Origin: Aotearoamyces nothofagi
Lineage: Eukaryota; Ascomycota; Leotiomycetes; Leotiales; Tympanidaceae
Assembly: GCA_015345905.1 (NCBI GenBank)
Contig: JADDTR010000017.1
Coordinates: 434,001 to 498,000, forward strand
Direction of reading: 5' to 3'
DNA length: 64,000 nt
Under the pieces are notes generated by a model that saw only the letters and a program-made list of their open reading frames with translations, was not told the origin of the DNA and searched no databases. A program made the position numbers and the translations under genes. Below are positions 51,612-63,979 of the stretch, piece by piece. How positions within the stretch are numbered: the stretch's first letter is position 1; each line of letters begins with the position of its first letter.

Positions 51612-52435
51612 CAAGCGAGGACAGTGAATGTCTGCAGTGGCCGTATAGGACCTCTCTGAGTTGATATCGACAATGAGGTAAACGCGCGACAAGGCGGCTT
51701 ATACCCAAGGCTGAATTAAAATTTATGTGCGGATAAATCAGCTTATACGGGGCTGACGTAATATTTGATATCTCGTAGGTGGATGATGATGTAGTTTGGT
51801 TAGAGGCGCAACGAGAATATCTGTTGTTGCTGGCATAGGACCTGGAAGGAATCCTTTGGTGAAGGTGGTACTGCTGACAAAGTATAGGCGGAAGACAATG
51901 TCGTTTACATACTAGGCATTAATATTTCACTTTAGTCATCACATCTGCTGCATCTTTTAGAACTTTCAGCCAATTCTTTCCGTTTAATCTGTGTGTGCTT
52001 CCTTTGATATACGACATCCTGTACAAGCCCGTCATTATTATTTAACTCTCGGGGTTCTCGGGTAGATGCTCAATGAGGGTACTGGGATGATGTTGTGGGG
52101 ATAATATAATGTTACGCGCACTCTCCAATCTGCAACAAAACCACGCCGTTGAAGATCAATGGAGGAAAACGGTATAAAATAATAATAGTAAATTTTTAGT
52201 TGAGTATGTTAAAGTGTAAAATATAAAATATAAAACATACAACATCCACACATTGCATACGCCCTGAAATGAGCAAGTAAGGTAGATACTTGAGTAGTTG
52301 CGTTAACGCGCCTAGTCGCGTGAGCCGCGAACGCGGCTCACGATCGACAGAATGGTTCCTCCACTCAAAACATGTAACCATTATCACCCTTGAGATCAGT
52401 TGAATACCAGTTGGACCTCACTGCGACGGTCCACC
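51612..52435. promoter_or_regulatory. Divergent upstream region, Sec14-like / DAM1
   Basis: 824 bases between two start codons, mostly AT-rich and featureless, with a GC-rich palindromic patch close to DAM1 (listed separately). Confidence 0.5.
52303..52345. promoter_or_regulatory. ACGCG-bearing palindrome upstream of DAM1
   Basis: A perfect inverted repeat at 52320-52341: arms GTGAGCCGCG and CGCGGCTCAC with a two-base AA spacer. ACGCG occurs inside it and again at 52306-52310. ACGCG is the core of the MBF-bound MCB element of G1/S genes. The patch lies about 95 bases before the DAM1 start codon. Function is inferred. Confidence 0.55.
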
Positions 52436-53243
52436 ATGTCTTCATCTACTACTCCGCTCGAAAATAGCACTAAACGCTCAGAGTCTAGAACTCGTAGGCC
52501 AACCTCTCGGCCCACAACACCTTTGCGCCCATCATCACGATCGTCTCTCCGCGAGTCTGGGAAGTCAAGCATTGGTGGAGGATCTGACGCGCCCCTCGAG
52601 ACGTTTGAGCCAGCATTTGCCGAGTTGTCAGATTCAATGGCAGACCTCGAAGCCAATTTTATGCACCTCCAATTGATGCATGAGAGCTTGTCACGATTTA
52701 GTGAGAGCTTTGCCAGCTTTCTTTACGGGTTGAATATGAATGCGTTCTGTGTAGATTTCCCAGAAGTAGGTCACTGAATGGGCTCTATACAACTTCGTAA
52801 CTTACCTATATGGCAAGGCTCCAATTCCAGACTCTTTCCGCCGAGCCAGACACCAAGAGGAAGAACTCGGTAGGCCATCTTTCTCAAATAGTAGTAAGCG
52901 GTTAGTTAACATAGCTAAGGTCGATCTACAAATTCGGAAAGAAATCACGGCGGCGATTTCGATGGGGAAACAACGTTCATGTAAGATTTATCCTAATAGC
53001 CGACCTCTATGCGAAGCTGATTCCGAGGCCATCAGGACTACAGATACGTCCTTTGTTGATAACCCCCCTACTTCGTCGAAAGCTACCCCCAAATTTACAA
53101 CACCGGCTCCAGCATCGAGAATAGCTGGTTCTTCTAGTCGTGGTGGGGTTGCTCCATCGGGGAGAGGTGGGACGGCCAGAGGAGGACTTCGAGGCACTCG
53201 AGGGAGTGGACTTGCGAGAGCGAGAGGACATGGTATCAAATGA
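52436..53243 (+). CDS. DAM1: DASH complex subunit Dam1
   Basis: Three exons: 52436-52765, 52818-52869 and 52915-53243, giving 236 residues. An Arg/Ser/Pro-rich N-terminus precedes the Dam1 domain at about 55-115: FEPAFAELSDSMADLEANFM, HESLSRFSESFASFLYGLNM and NAFCVDFPEAPIPDSFRR. The C-terminal 70 residues are Ser/Pro then Gly/Arg-rich (GRGGTARGGLRGTRG). Dam1 is a subunit of the fungal DASH ring that couples kinetochores to microtubules; serine/threonine sites in its tails are Aurora B targets in yeast. The exon 3 acceptor CATAG was chosen because it keeps the frame into VDLQIRKEITAAI. Confidence 0.92.
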
Positions 53244-53419
53244 GATTATGGAACAGCGCATGGGACTCCAAAGCTATCCTTGGCTGCGTTTGTCAACGTG
53301 CCCAGGTCTTTAGGGCGGTAGTGTGGCGTGCCACTTTTTTCGAATATACAGTCGCTCGCTGCTGATCATGGTCGTCCGGGGATGGGATATATAGTAGTTG
53401 TGTGCAGCTGCTTTCTTGG

Positions 53420-53951
53420 TCACGTCACGACGACCATGTCGTTTTGAACTGCAGTTTCCATCTCGACTTCCATACCCTGCACCGCTCCCTTGCCGTTCAT
53501 AAGCGGTCCGTTGTCTGTGCGTAAGCCAATGGCCGCCTCTGCTTCTTTCTGCGTATAAGGCTCATCTTTTAGAGCCTTGACCCTGTAGCAAAAGAGTCAG
53601 CATTGGATCAAAAACGACATTGGTATGCATGCCTAGGGGCAAATGTACCGACCTTCTCTTGTGATTCTTGCCTTTCCGGTGTGTGATGAGACTGTGCTCG
53701 CCCTCGAACCATTTTGCACACTCAATGCAATACCACTGGCCCAAACCTGGCAAGTCCTCAACGGCCTTGGTGCTTTTGTGCTGGGCGAGATGCTTAGCAG
53801 AGCGAAGATCCGACTTGATTTGATCGATATCTCTGTGAGCGGGCATCAGTCAGTTCTGGCACGTGACGTGCGACGCCGGGGGGCGGGCAGGGCAGACATA
53901 CCGCGTATAACGCCGTGTCTTCGTCTTCGTTCTCTTGCTCTCGATGGCCAT
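53420..53951 (-). CDS. BUD20: Bud20, C2H2 zinc-finger pre-60S export factor
   Basis: Three exons: 53902-53951, 53653-53832 and 53420-53582, giving 130 residues. It starts MAIESKRTKTKTRRYTRDID, typical of Bud20, with the basic nuclear tail first. A single long-loop C2H2 finger follows (YCIECAKWFEGEHSLITH, then KGKNHKRR), and then VKALKDEPYTQKEAEAAIGL, conserved in the family. Bud20 shuttles with the pre-60S subunit and aids its nuclear export. Tail-to-tail with DAM1 over 176 bases. Confidence 0.93.
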
Positions 53952-55583
53952 GGCAGCGGTGTCCTGTGCTTGCTTTGGCGGCCGGTCGGTCTTCAGGACT
54001 GGACGCAGAGTGCAGAGAGAGAGGGACGGGCGGTGATGTTGCGCAAAGACACTAAGCTGCGAATTCTGGTCTGCAGGCCATCAGAATTTCCAAAGTGGCA
54101 GGGCTGTGCCGAAGAGCTAGGCCCGATCGGGCAGTGACCAGTGGTCTCCAGACCACGGAGGAAACGGGGCTAACGTAGCAGAGCTCGCTTCCTGAGGCTA
54201 GAACTGGCTGGTGCGGCTGGCGGGCATGGCGGGCGTGGCGGGCGCGGCTCGAGCTCAGCAACGAACAGAAGTGAACATGGAAAGCCCAACCTAGTGGCCG
54301 AGGTCGCGAAGGGGGCAGCGAAATTGCCGGAGGCCAAACCGGCGGTGTCATGGAACTCGGACGGAGAAGATTTTGCAGCGGGAGCAGGCCGGAGGTAATT
54401 CGCTGTGCAGTGCGAGTGTGCACTGTGCAGTGTCCATGGAGTCTCTGCACGCGGCACTCTGCACGGCACTCTACCAATCATTGCATTGCTCCCGAGGCTG
54501 GAGTGTCCAAAGCCTCGGACACACATAGCCGGGCTTCCGTCCGTAGCACCCCAGTGCCCAGTGCCCAGTGCCCAGTGCCCAGCTGCCCTCGTCCTCTGTC
54601 AGGCCTCGTCCTGCACAAGAGAATAAGAGAAAGCACCGTAGACCGCAGACCGCAGACCGCAGACCGTCGTAGAGCCAGCTAGTCACATGCAAAGGTATCT
54701 GTTGCTGCGGTACTTGATACCCTAAGCCAGCCAGCCTGCTATCACGAAGGGAGCGTACCTAAGTTGCCTGCTGTAGTTAGTTGTCTACTGCCCACCGCAG
54801 GCGCTTTCCTACCCCTCTCTACATTGCTATTTTCATATTTCCATAATACTGTTATTTTCACAATATAGCTAGCTACCCCGTACGGGAGAGACAGTAGAGT
54901 GCCACGGGTGCCACGGGTGCCACGGGTGCCATCTGCGGCTACAGCTCCCCAAGGATCCGTGACTTCCACCGGGCACCGCCAAAGGTTGCGATCGAACACA
55001 AAAGGCGTCGCCACTGGCTGCCATGAGCCTTCTGTTCGTGCGTTTCCCGCCGAGTCGGATTCTTCTAGGGTGTTGCCAGGCGTCTGCCCGAGACTGAATA
55101 GCGACTCTCTTTACTGGAGTAGGCAAGAGCCACTTGCGGGTTCTCGGCTCTAAGGTTGGCAAGCAATGGCAGGCTCGCAAAGCCTCCTCTGAGCCGGCGC
55201 CAGTGCAGCAGACTGATGCCATGGCATGGAACTGCCAATCTTGATTGACAAGACAATCGAGGAATGGATGCACGAGGCACGCATGCACGAATGCGCGTTT
55301 GCACCTTGCTTGGAAGAATACTGTAGAAACTTGAGATTAATTCATAGCGATCCATAGCGACAAAAGACTACCAGGTTCAATAACAGTCGGCTGTCCGCTA
55401 ACATCATTCCCACGCCGCAGGCCCCAGCGGGGAAGTGTCAATTAATGAGAGGCCCCTGATTGGCCGGTGGAATCGCCATTACGAAAGCCTGCCATACCCG
55501 AGGGTTGTGATAAGAGTAAGAGAGAGCTTGGTCGTCTCGCTTTCCTCCTTCAAACACATCCGTACACTCCACTCCAAACCACA
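53952..55583. other. Repeat-rich divergent region, BUD20 / ACO1 (1.6 kb)
   Basis: A GC-rich block of the same style as 5.3-9.6 kb. It carries short exact arrays: GTGCCCA x4 (about 54550-54582), GACCGCA x3.7 (54641-54666) and GCCACGGGT x3.3 (54901-54930). Open frames on both strands look fortuitous. I see no gene or tRNA. Confidence 0.62.
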
Positions 55584-58045
55584 ATGCTGGCCTCACGACA
55601 GCTCTTTGGTGCCGTCCAACGGCGAGCATTTGCTCAGCAGGCCATACGTCGCATGGCTACCGTCAGTGATAACCCACTCGACGTGAAATGCCGACAGAAT
55701 ATCCACGAGAGCAATAATTTCATCAATTATAAGAAGATGTCCGAGAACCTCGCCATTGTCCGACAACGCCTCAATCGACCATTGACCTATGCGGAGAAGA
55801 TTCTCTACTCTCACTTGGATGATCCCCACGGTCAAGAAATTGAACGCGGTGTTTCGTACTTGAGATTGCGTCCTGACCGTGTTGCTTGCCAAGATGCGAC
55901 TGCTCAGATGGCCATCCTACAATTCATGTCTGCAGGCATGCCGTCCGTAGCCAACCCATCCACCGTACACTGTGATCATTTGATTGAGGCACAAGTCGGC
56001 GGTGTTAAAGATCTCGCTAGAGCCGTGGAAATCAACAAGGAGGTCTATGATTTCCTTGCCTCCTCTTGCGCCAAATACAACATCGGTTTCTGGAAGCCCG
56101 GATCCGGTATTATCCATCAAATCCTCCTTGAGAACTATGCCTTCCCAGGTGGTCTTCTTATCGGTACTGACTCCCACACGCCTAACGCTGGTGGTCTCGG
56201 TATGTGTGCTATTGGTGTCGGTGGTGCTGATGCCGTCGATGTAATGGCAAATCTACCTTGGGAATTGAAGGCTCCTAAAGTGATTGGTGTTAAGCTCACT
56301 GGTGAATTATCAGGCTGGACTGCCCCAAAAGGTATGTTTGAAACTTTGGCTGTGCCTGTTTTCCCTTGCTAATGAATTTTCTTTATAGATATCATTCTCA
56401 AGGTTGCCGGCATCCTCACAGTCAAGGGTGGAACTGGCGCTATCGTTGAATACCACGGACCAGGTGTCGACGGTATTTCTGCTACCGGCATGGGTACTAT
56501 CTGTAACATGGGAGCTGAAATTGGCGCTACAACCTCCGTCTTCCCTTTCAACGACCGCATGTATGATTACCTAGCCGCCACAAAGCGGAAGGAGATTGGT
56601 GATTTCGCTCGAATCTATGCGAAGGAGTTGAGGGAAGACGAGGGTGCCGAGTACGATGAGCTCATTGAGATCAACCTCTCAGAGCTGGAGCCTCATATCA
56701 ACGGCCCCTTCACTCCAGATCTTGCCACCCCGATCTCAAAGTTTAGTGAAGCTGTTAAGGCTAATAACTGGCCAGCGGAGCTTAAGGTAGGCTTGATCGG
56801 TTCTTGCACAAACTCTTCTTATGAGGATATGTCTCGGGCTGCCTCAATCGCCCGTGATGCGCTTAATCATGGCATCAAGTCCAAGTCTCTCTTCACCGTT
56901 ACGCCGGGTTCAGAGCAGATTCGTGCTACAATCGAGCGCGATGGTCAATTGGAGACTCTGGAAGAGTTTGGTGGCATGGTCCTCGCAAATGCATGCGGGC
57001 CGTGCATTGGTCAGTGGGATCGTAAGGATGTGAAGAAGGGCGAGCCCAACTCTATTCTCTCATCTTACAACCGAAACTTTACTGGACGTAACGATGCCAA
57101 CCCCGCTACACACTCATTTGTCACTTCACCAGACCTTGTCGTGGCTTTGAGCATCGCGGGGTCTCTTCACTTTAACCCTCTAACGGACAAGCTAAAGGAC
57201 AAGGATGGAAACGAGTTCCTTCTCTCCCCACCATCCGGAGCTGGACTACCAACTGGCGGCTATGACCCAGGACAGAATACCTACCAAGCACCACCTGAAG
57301 TTCGTGACTCTGTCTCTGTTAAGGTTTCACCTACGAGTGATCGTCTCCAAATTCTGGAGCCATTCAAGCCTTGGGACGGCAAAGATGCTCTTGATCTCCC
57401 AATTCTTATAAAGACCAAGGGTAAAACTACTACCGATCACATTTCCATGGCCGGACCATGGCTCAAGTACCGCGGTCATCTGGACAACATCTCAAATAAC
57501 ATGCTAATTGGCGCCATCAATGCTGAGAATGGAGAAGCGAACAAGGTCAAGAACTTCACCACTGGTGAGTATGGTCCTGTCCCAGCGACTGCCAGAGATT
57601 ATAAGAAAAAAGGAATCCCGTGGGTCGTTGTCGGAGACTGGAACTATGGCGAGGGAAGCTCTAGAGAACATGCTGCTCTTGAACCAAGACATTTGGGCGG
57701 TATTGCGATTATTACCAGAAGTTTTGCTCGTATCCACGAGACAAATTTGAAAAAGCAGGGCATGCTGCCACTTACCTTCAAGAATCCAGAAGATTATGAA
57801 AAGGTTAACCCTGAGGACAAGGTACGCTCCAAACTTGATCATTGTAGACTGACTCCTTATTAATTCCTTTTTAGATCGACCTTCTTACCACAGGGCTGGA
57901 GGTTGGCAAGCCTTTGATCATGAGGGTGCACCCGAAGAATGGCAAGGTTTTCGAGATTGAGCTTTCACATACTTTCAATGCACCCCAGATTGAGTGGTTT
58001 AAGAACGGGAGTGCTTTGAACACAATGGCGAAGGCGAATGCGTAG
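55584..58045 (+). CDS. ACO1: Aconitate hydratase, mitochondrial
   Basis: Three exons: 55584-56331, 56389-57821 and 57875-58045, giving 783 residues. Presequence [20 protein letters not shown] precedes the mature part ([20 protein letters not shown]). The three 4Fe-4S ligands are C389 in GSCTNSS and C452 and C455 in [10 protein letters not shown]. Substrate-binding motifs [12 protein letters not shown] and [14 protein letters not shown] are present. It isomerises citrate to isocitrate in the TCA cycle; yeast Aco1 also maintains mitochondrial DNA. The start is the first ATG giving a mitochondrial presequence; an upstream in-frame GTG is not used. Length agrees with the family. Confidence 0.98.
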
Positions 58046-58681
58046 ATGAGATACGGAATAGTTTTGCGGGGTTTTACGGTCCCAGTGTAGTTGTTAATAT
58101 TTTTTTTTGCTCTTTCTCAGTTCATACCTTGCCCCGTGCGACTCGTCAGGTCTGCAGGAACTGCATTCGTACACTGTCCAAGCATCAGCCTGTTGTTTTG
58201 TTGTTAGCAATGTATCAATGCAAAGATCCAACATAGCCTAGCGTGTGATGTAAAAGAGTATCTATCTTACAGTATGTAGTAGAAATGTTACTGTAGCTAC
58301 GGAGAGGATTTGTACTGTATGCTATTCCTACTTAAAAATATAACTCTTATGGTGGTGGCCTCGATTTCGTCCAACGGTTATATAAGTACGGTCTTGGGAT
58401 AGACTAAGGTACCTTATCTGTGCACGCCTCAACGAGCACCGAGATAGCCGTCGAGGACCGACCCGGGTCATAAGCGAGTCCTGACCGCGTCCGCCCCCAG
58501 CAGCGCATTCATAGCGTATTTTGAGGAAACGTATTAGAGGTTTTAAAGACTCGGAGATCTTCAACCTTCATGGTTCAGCTTCACGACAATGTTTGAGAAA
58601 CCACGTATTCATTGATATAAGTCTTTTTTATCAAGCTAAACTCGAAGGAACCTTTAGTGCTGTCCTTGTTCCGTCTTCACT
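58046..58681. other. Intergenic, 0.64 kb
   Basis: 3' UTR of ACO1 and upstream region of RBD2, both plus strand. A GC-rich patch at 58425-58505 stands out in composition, but I could not fold it into a tRNA or assign a function. Confidence 0.5.
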
Positions 58682-59708
58682 ATGGCTCCAACTCTGCCTC
58701 ACTTTAATATCACGCGTATGCGATCATACATATTTCGACTACCTTTATTTACCAGACTGGCCGTGCTTCTCATAGTGGCTTTCTGGGCTGCGAGTATGCA
58801 ATCAATATGGAATGTACAGGAATGGGGCTCTCTCATACCTAAGGAAACCGGCATAACGACTTGTAAGCTTTCCGCATCATGCACTCCTAACATCCGCGAC
58901 TAACTCATTCACATAGTATATCGGACGAACACCTTCCCACTAATACATGTGGGATTCGTACATGCATTACTAAATATCGTCGCTGTCACCCCCCTGCTGG
59001 AGCGGTTCGAAGCCGAACATGGGACGTTGACTTCCTTGTTACTATTCTTTGGGCGTAAGTAGGGTCTGGCAGGAAACTGGTTTGGAAAAAATCTTACTCA
59101 CAAATATCTCAGCATTGTCGACGATACCAGCAATCATGTATGTGGTGATAGAAAGAGGCATACTTCGAGGCAACACAGCGGTATTGGGAGCTAGGTAGGT
59201 TGAAGATATTAGGCTGATTCGAAAGGAAACCTGTACTGAGAAAACATAGTGTTTGGGTGTTCATGCTGCTTGGCATCGAGGCAATCAAGACATATAGAGC
59301 GAACCCGTTCTTTGCTCTCGGAACCATTCATATTCCGACATGGACAACGCCTTTAATCCTCGTCCTCTTCGTTACCTTTTTGATTCCAAATACGAGCTTT
59401 CTCGGCCACCTTTGTGGACTTACTATAGGATATTTATGTAAGCTTATCCCTTTACTTGAAATAATATATGCTGATTTTAGTAAGTTGGGCTCGGCTATCT
59501 TAAATTTCTTGCTCCTCCTGAGAAGATACTTCGATGGGTTGAAGGCAAGATGAATCTGCTTGGAAGATTACCGCATTATGTTAGCATTGACCAGAAGACA
59601 TATGGGAGGTTCGGTGTCCTTCCTTCGAGTACAACAACCGTGAGCGGTGCTACCGACGCTGCTATCCCAATGACATATGTTGGGAGCACACAGCGCCTTG
59701 GACCTTGA
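58682..59708 (+). CDS. RBD2: Rhomboid protease Rbd2
   Basis: Five exons: 58682-58862, 58917-59054, 59113-59194, 59250-59437 and 59485-59708, giving 270 residues. Several hydrophobic spans are visible (LAVLLIVAFWAAS, HALLNIVAVTPLL, TPLILVLFVTFLI). The catalytic dyad is Ser134 in GAS, completed across a splice, and His187 in FLGHLCG. HVGFVHALLN is the conserved first-helix motif. Rbd2 is a Golgi rhomboid; in fission yeast and Aspergillus it cleaves the SREBP transcription factor for sterol and hypoxia responses with Cdc48. The last acceptor (AAG) was chosen over the TAG four bases earlier, which would create a stop. Confidence 0.91.
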
Positions 59709-60039
59709 GTGTATAGTGAGTGACAAACGTACCTCTGTTATAATATTAGTGTGTTTCATAGGTGGTAGTGATAGTAGTATAGAAAGGCCGGGCATAATGC
59801 AGCTTTTCAATGGCTTAGACACCTTACATAACGGGAGTAAAAATATAAAAATCTTTTGCTGATAACTTTGTGTACCACATGCAACATTTTTGTGTTAAGA
59901 TAATTGATGCGTTTGTCGTTCACGTTTATTAAGGTCGCTTGTTTCCGCAAATCCGAACTCGCGAACATCTGTGCCAAGGACGCGTTGCTAACGAGGATGC
60001 GGATTGAGACCCTTACAAACCCCGTCCCTAAACCCATAT
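59709..60039. other. Intergenic, 0.33 kb
   Basis: Between RBD2 and GAA1, both on the plus strand. Nothing recognisable. Confidence 0.5.
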
Positions 60040-62093
60040 ATGCCTCTTATATGTAGATACCCTTAAACCGGCCTGTCTGAGTTTGTAATATCACTGACAT
60101 ACAAACAGCTTCATCCCTTCTCCTTAGGGGGGATTCACGTCTTCTGAGGCTCCCTCCGTACATATCGTTTCTCTGCATAATCATTGGCGTTGCCTGGCTT
60201 CTATTAATACCGCTAAACCAATACTCACGACATACATACGTTTCAGAGAATGCTCTCTTGCCAGGCCAGGTTCACACATACTTTGCTGGCAGTGACCAGA
60301 ACGTGTTCCGAGCCTTCAAGCACGAGGTGGAGGCATTAGCTAACGAGAGCAATAAAGGGTGCGTGTATCTCCGGAGAGAGGAAGATGGGCTCGCTGATTT
60401 GAGACTGCTTAGGGTGAACGACAAGCTTGAAGAAATTTTCAAAGCCGCGGGGCTCAAAGTCGCTCGCCAGAAGTACGAGTATACGTCCTCGGGGGTCACA
60501 TACGATGGAGAAAATATATACGCAATACTTCATGCTCCAAGAGGTGATGCTACAGAAGCTATTGTTCTTGTTGGAGCATGGAAGAACATGGAAGGAGAAC
60601 TAAATCGCAGTGGAGTTGCACTGGTTTTGACACTGGCGAGATATTTCAAGCGTAAGCCGATTGATCTAGTAAACAAGTGATTTGACTGACATTTGGCTAG
60701 GATGGTCACTTTGGTCTAAGGATATAATATTTCTAGTCACCCCTGATAGTCGAGCGGGACCCCAAGCTTGGGTGGATGCCTATCATGACGCACACTCGTC
60801 TTCCAGCGTTGCTTCACTGCCTCTCAAGAGCGGAGCTTTACAGGGCGCTGTGGTCATTGATTACCCCTTTGATCATCGCTTCGAGTCTCTGCATATTGTT
60901 TACGATGGTATAAATGGTCAACTCCCAAATCTTGATCTATTCAACACAGTTGTATCTATTGCAAGTGGCCAGATGGGCATTGGAGTATCTTTACAGCAGA
61001 TGTGGAAACATACCGATAGCTATCAAGATCGTCTTCAGACTATGCTTAGGGGCATGCTGCGACAAGGTTTAGGCCATGCATCGGGCCCTCACAGCAGCTT
61101 CATCCCGTACCATGTGGATGCCATCACTCTCCAGCCATTTGGCGATGGGTGGCAAGATGAGATGGCGATGGGAAGGGTGATTGAGAGCACTTTCCGCAGC
61201 TTGAATAACCTTCTGGAGCATCTTCATCAAAGCTTCTTTTTCTATCTATTGATGCAAGCAAATCGTTTTGTGAGCATTGGCACCTATTTGCCTAGCGCAA
61301 TGCTTGTAGCGATCAATTTCACGATTATGGCTATAGGTCTCTGGATTCAGAGTGGATGGCCTTGCAGCACATCTCCGAAGGTTGCATCAACGATAGATGC
61401 AGAGATCAAGTCTACACTACTCATGATTGAACATGAGGATACGAAGGCCTTGGCCCCAAGCCGAGCGCTAAGCGTTCAAGAGAGACATTTGTTTCTTCCA
61501 CTGGCTATAGTTGTCGTAGCACAATTCCTTGGTGTTATCCCACTCAATCTGTTCAACCACAGCACCGAATTTGTAAGTACCATGCCCGTGGAAGATTTTG
61601 AACGAGTGACTGACCATGCATATAGATGCTACCGTATACTTTCACCGCCTTCGCCGCAATTAATGTGGCTTTACCTTACGTTGCCTCTGCTACCATTACC
61701 CGTTATTTTGAGCCGACTAATCAACAATATCAGCTCATGAAGTCATTCTCTCTTCTATTTCTGGGAATGTTCCTCTCGTCCTTAGCAACTCTTAATTTCT
61801 CCCTAGCCCTCCTTGTGGGCCTCCTAGCTGCTCCATTGACTTACGTTCATCCTCTTCCTGACAAGCCAATTCTGCTCATTATATTCAGTATGCTACTCCA
61901 CATACTAGCCCCAACTGTCATATTATGCATAGGCAGTCTTTATTGGAATCTCCCTGTTGGAGAGGTGCTCAAAGAAGCAGCTTTCGGGTGGAATATATGG
62001 GGAATGAATACTCAGGTTGTTGTATGGTGCGTCTGGTGGCCTGCATGGTTGATCGGTGCCATCATTTTGCTTGGGAATCCACGAGGTTTATAG
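60040..62093 (+). CDS. GAA1: GPI transamidase subunit Gaa1
   Basis: Five exons: 60040-60052, 60109-60358, 60413-60651, 60701-61572 and 61626-62093, giving 613 residues. An N-terminal membrane span (ISFLCIIIGVAWLLLI) is followed by the luminal domain (YSRHTYVSENALLPGQVHTY, ENIYAILHAPRGDATEAIVL, GPQAWVDAYHD) with an M28-peptidase-like fold. Multiple C-terminal spans end in the last exon. Gaa1 brings the GPI lipid to the transamidase that attaches GPI anchors in the ER. The 13-base first exon (MPLI) is the weakest part. The intron 60359-60412 is 54 bases without a stop; splicing gives NKGVNDKLEEIF. Confidence 0.88.
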
Positions 62094-62305
62094 TTATTAG
62101 TTTGTCAGGAGGTCAAGGAGGAGCTTTTTATTGAAAGCTACGCCAATTTTCAAAATACGTGCTTCGATGCCATCTCATTTGAATGGAATATTTGACCAAA
62201 CTCCTTTTCATGATGCAGTTCACACTTTCTAGTGCTACGGTAAATGCTATTGCTGTTATACACCCGCTGCCGGTTCGTAATTCCCAGACGCCTGCCAGAG
62301 CCGGA

Positions 62306-63562
62306 TCAAGCTGCCCAGACATCTTGTCCCTTGGTCTCGATCCAATTGCCTAGTTGGTTGACGCTCGAATCCCATTCCTGTAATCTCAACCGCATGTTAT
62401 CGATTTGTTTCATATCAAGTACTTTAGGCTGGACCCAGTCGATCCTCGCAATTTCATCTACCTGGTCTATGCTTCCTCTCAGTAACCCCAAACTCAAGGC
62501 CTTCATAATCAGATGCTCGATCTCGTCGGGTCTGACCTTTGTCTCTTCTGCAATTGTGCGGAAAGACATAGCACGGTCATGAGGCGGACGTCGAAACACA
62601 GTCTCCGTCAATGCCGCAAGGTAGATCTTTTGTCGAAGCCCATCCTTGTGCTCAGCTAACAACCGATTTTCCGAGATATGGCCTGCAAGAATGTCGTACG
62701 CAGCCAAGTCTCCTCGGTTAAACGCAAAAAGCAGCTTGCTAAGCCATGCATCCTCGTTCACCAAAGAGTTGAGAATGGGATGCAAGAGGAGCTCACCAAA
62801 GTTGTAAATGGAATTGGACACAAGAGCGGCGATGCTGAGATCGTACGCACGACTCCGTCGTTCTTCAGGAGTAAGGTCATCCAGATCGATACAGGCAAGG
62901 TATAGAAGAGCATTTCGGTAGTATGAGGCAAAGTCGAGTTTTGACTATTCAATTATCAGCTTCGTTCTGACACGTAATACCTTTGCTTCAAAGGTTCTCA
63001 AATGTACCTGGTAATATTCGGCATTGACCCGGTAGAAGGCAGCGTGTACGATGGTCTCAACAGAGTCGAAGGTCTCCAAGATCTTTTCAGCCGTATCTAG
63101 TTCCTTTCTCGCGCCGTCTAAGTCCTTCAATTCTAACCTCACGGTTGCAACAGCAACAGTGGCGTAGACATAAGCATCTTGTGAGGTGGGATTGTTGACC
63201 TTTGCCGCGACCGCGGTCAAGAAAGAGAGACGTTCTTCGCTGTCTGTAGATATATAATTTAGAAAATGAAGACCGTATGGTATTGCATACGTACCTCTGC
63301 ACTGAGTGGCAGCGTTCAGAGCCAAAGTAACGAGCTTGAGCTGGTTGATTTTGTCCGCAAAGGTAAGGATAAAAGATCTGTAGAACGATAATCTTTGTGG
63401 GCCGCTTTCTGTCTGGCTAAAGAACTCTATGAGACTGTCGGTCAACTGATGCCACAGTTTTCGCTCCCAGTAATCCTCGAAGGAGATGAAGAGATGTTGT
63501 AAATCCGCAGGCGCTACATCGCGCTGCTCAGCGAGGAAATCAGGGATAGTGTCGATGTTCAT
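62306..63562 (-). CDS. RPN9: 26S proteasome lid subunit Rpn9
   Basis: Three exons: 63295-63562, 63008-63243 and 62306-62944, giving 380 residues. The N-terminus (MNIDTIPDFLAEQR) and helical repeats (YWERKLWHQLTDSLIEFF) lead to the PCI domain in the C-terminal half (LDFASYYRNALLYLACID, YNFGELLLHPIL, FRTIAEETKVRPDEIEHLIM). Rpn9 (human PSMD13) is a lid scaffold next to the Rpn10/Rpn11 region of the proteasome. No proteasome-control (GGTGGCAAA) element is visible upstream. Divergent from NDUFA9 over 268 bases. Confidence 0.95.
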
Positions 63563-63830
63563 GATGCAAGATACTTGGCATGCAAGTAGATCCTTTAACA
63601 GCTTCAAGGTCAAAATCTCAGTTTGAGACCCGTGTGAAAGATATCTCTTGGGGGCGTTGTCCGTTGTGTAGATGAAGTTCGTTATAGTTGATTACTGAGC
63701 CGCAGCAGATAGTGAGCTTTAGAGCTTCGCTTGTAGATTGAGCTCGCTGATTCCGAAAGAAGCGAATCTAACGTCGATAACAACCACCGGACCTAGAATT
63801 GCAATTCATCCCATTGACTTTGTCACCACG

Positions 63831-63979
63831 ATGCAGAAGGCCTGCAGTTCGTTGAGTATATCTGGGCTTCGGGTTGCGGCTCGGCCGAAGAGGAAGATTA
63901 ATGTCTGCGCGCTGCGAAGCATCTCCGATGTCACAATTACGAGGACAGGCAAACCTATCATCAGGACCCAGGGTGGACG
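63831..63979 (+). CDS. NDUFA9: Complex I 40-kDa subunit NDUFA9, first exon
   Basis: Partial: 149 bases from the ATG at 63831 to a GTAATA donor at 63980, after which the window ends. It encodes a basic presequence (MQKACSSLSISGLRVAARPK) followed by SISDVTITRTGKPIIRTQGG. That segment precedes the NAD(P)-binding SDR domain in fungal 39/40-kDa complex I subunits. NDUFA9 holds a structural NADPH at the junction of the matrix and membrane arms. Call from the N-terminus only, but the TRTGKPIIR block is distinctive. Confidence 0.82.

Noticed and set aside
52981-52999. GTAAGATTTATCCTAATAG in DAM1 exon 3 as an intron
   Set aside because: It has donor- and acceptor-like ends but is only 19 bases long, too short to splice.
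58425-58505. Possible structured RNA or tRNA in the ACO1-RBD2 spacer
   Set aside because: GC-rich, but no cloverleaf or conserved box could be formed.
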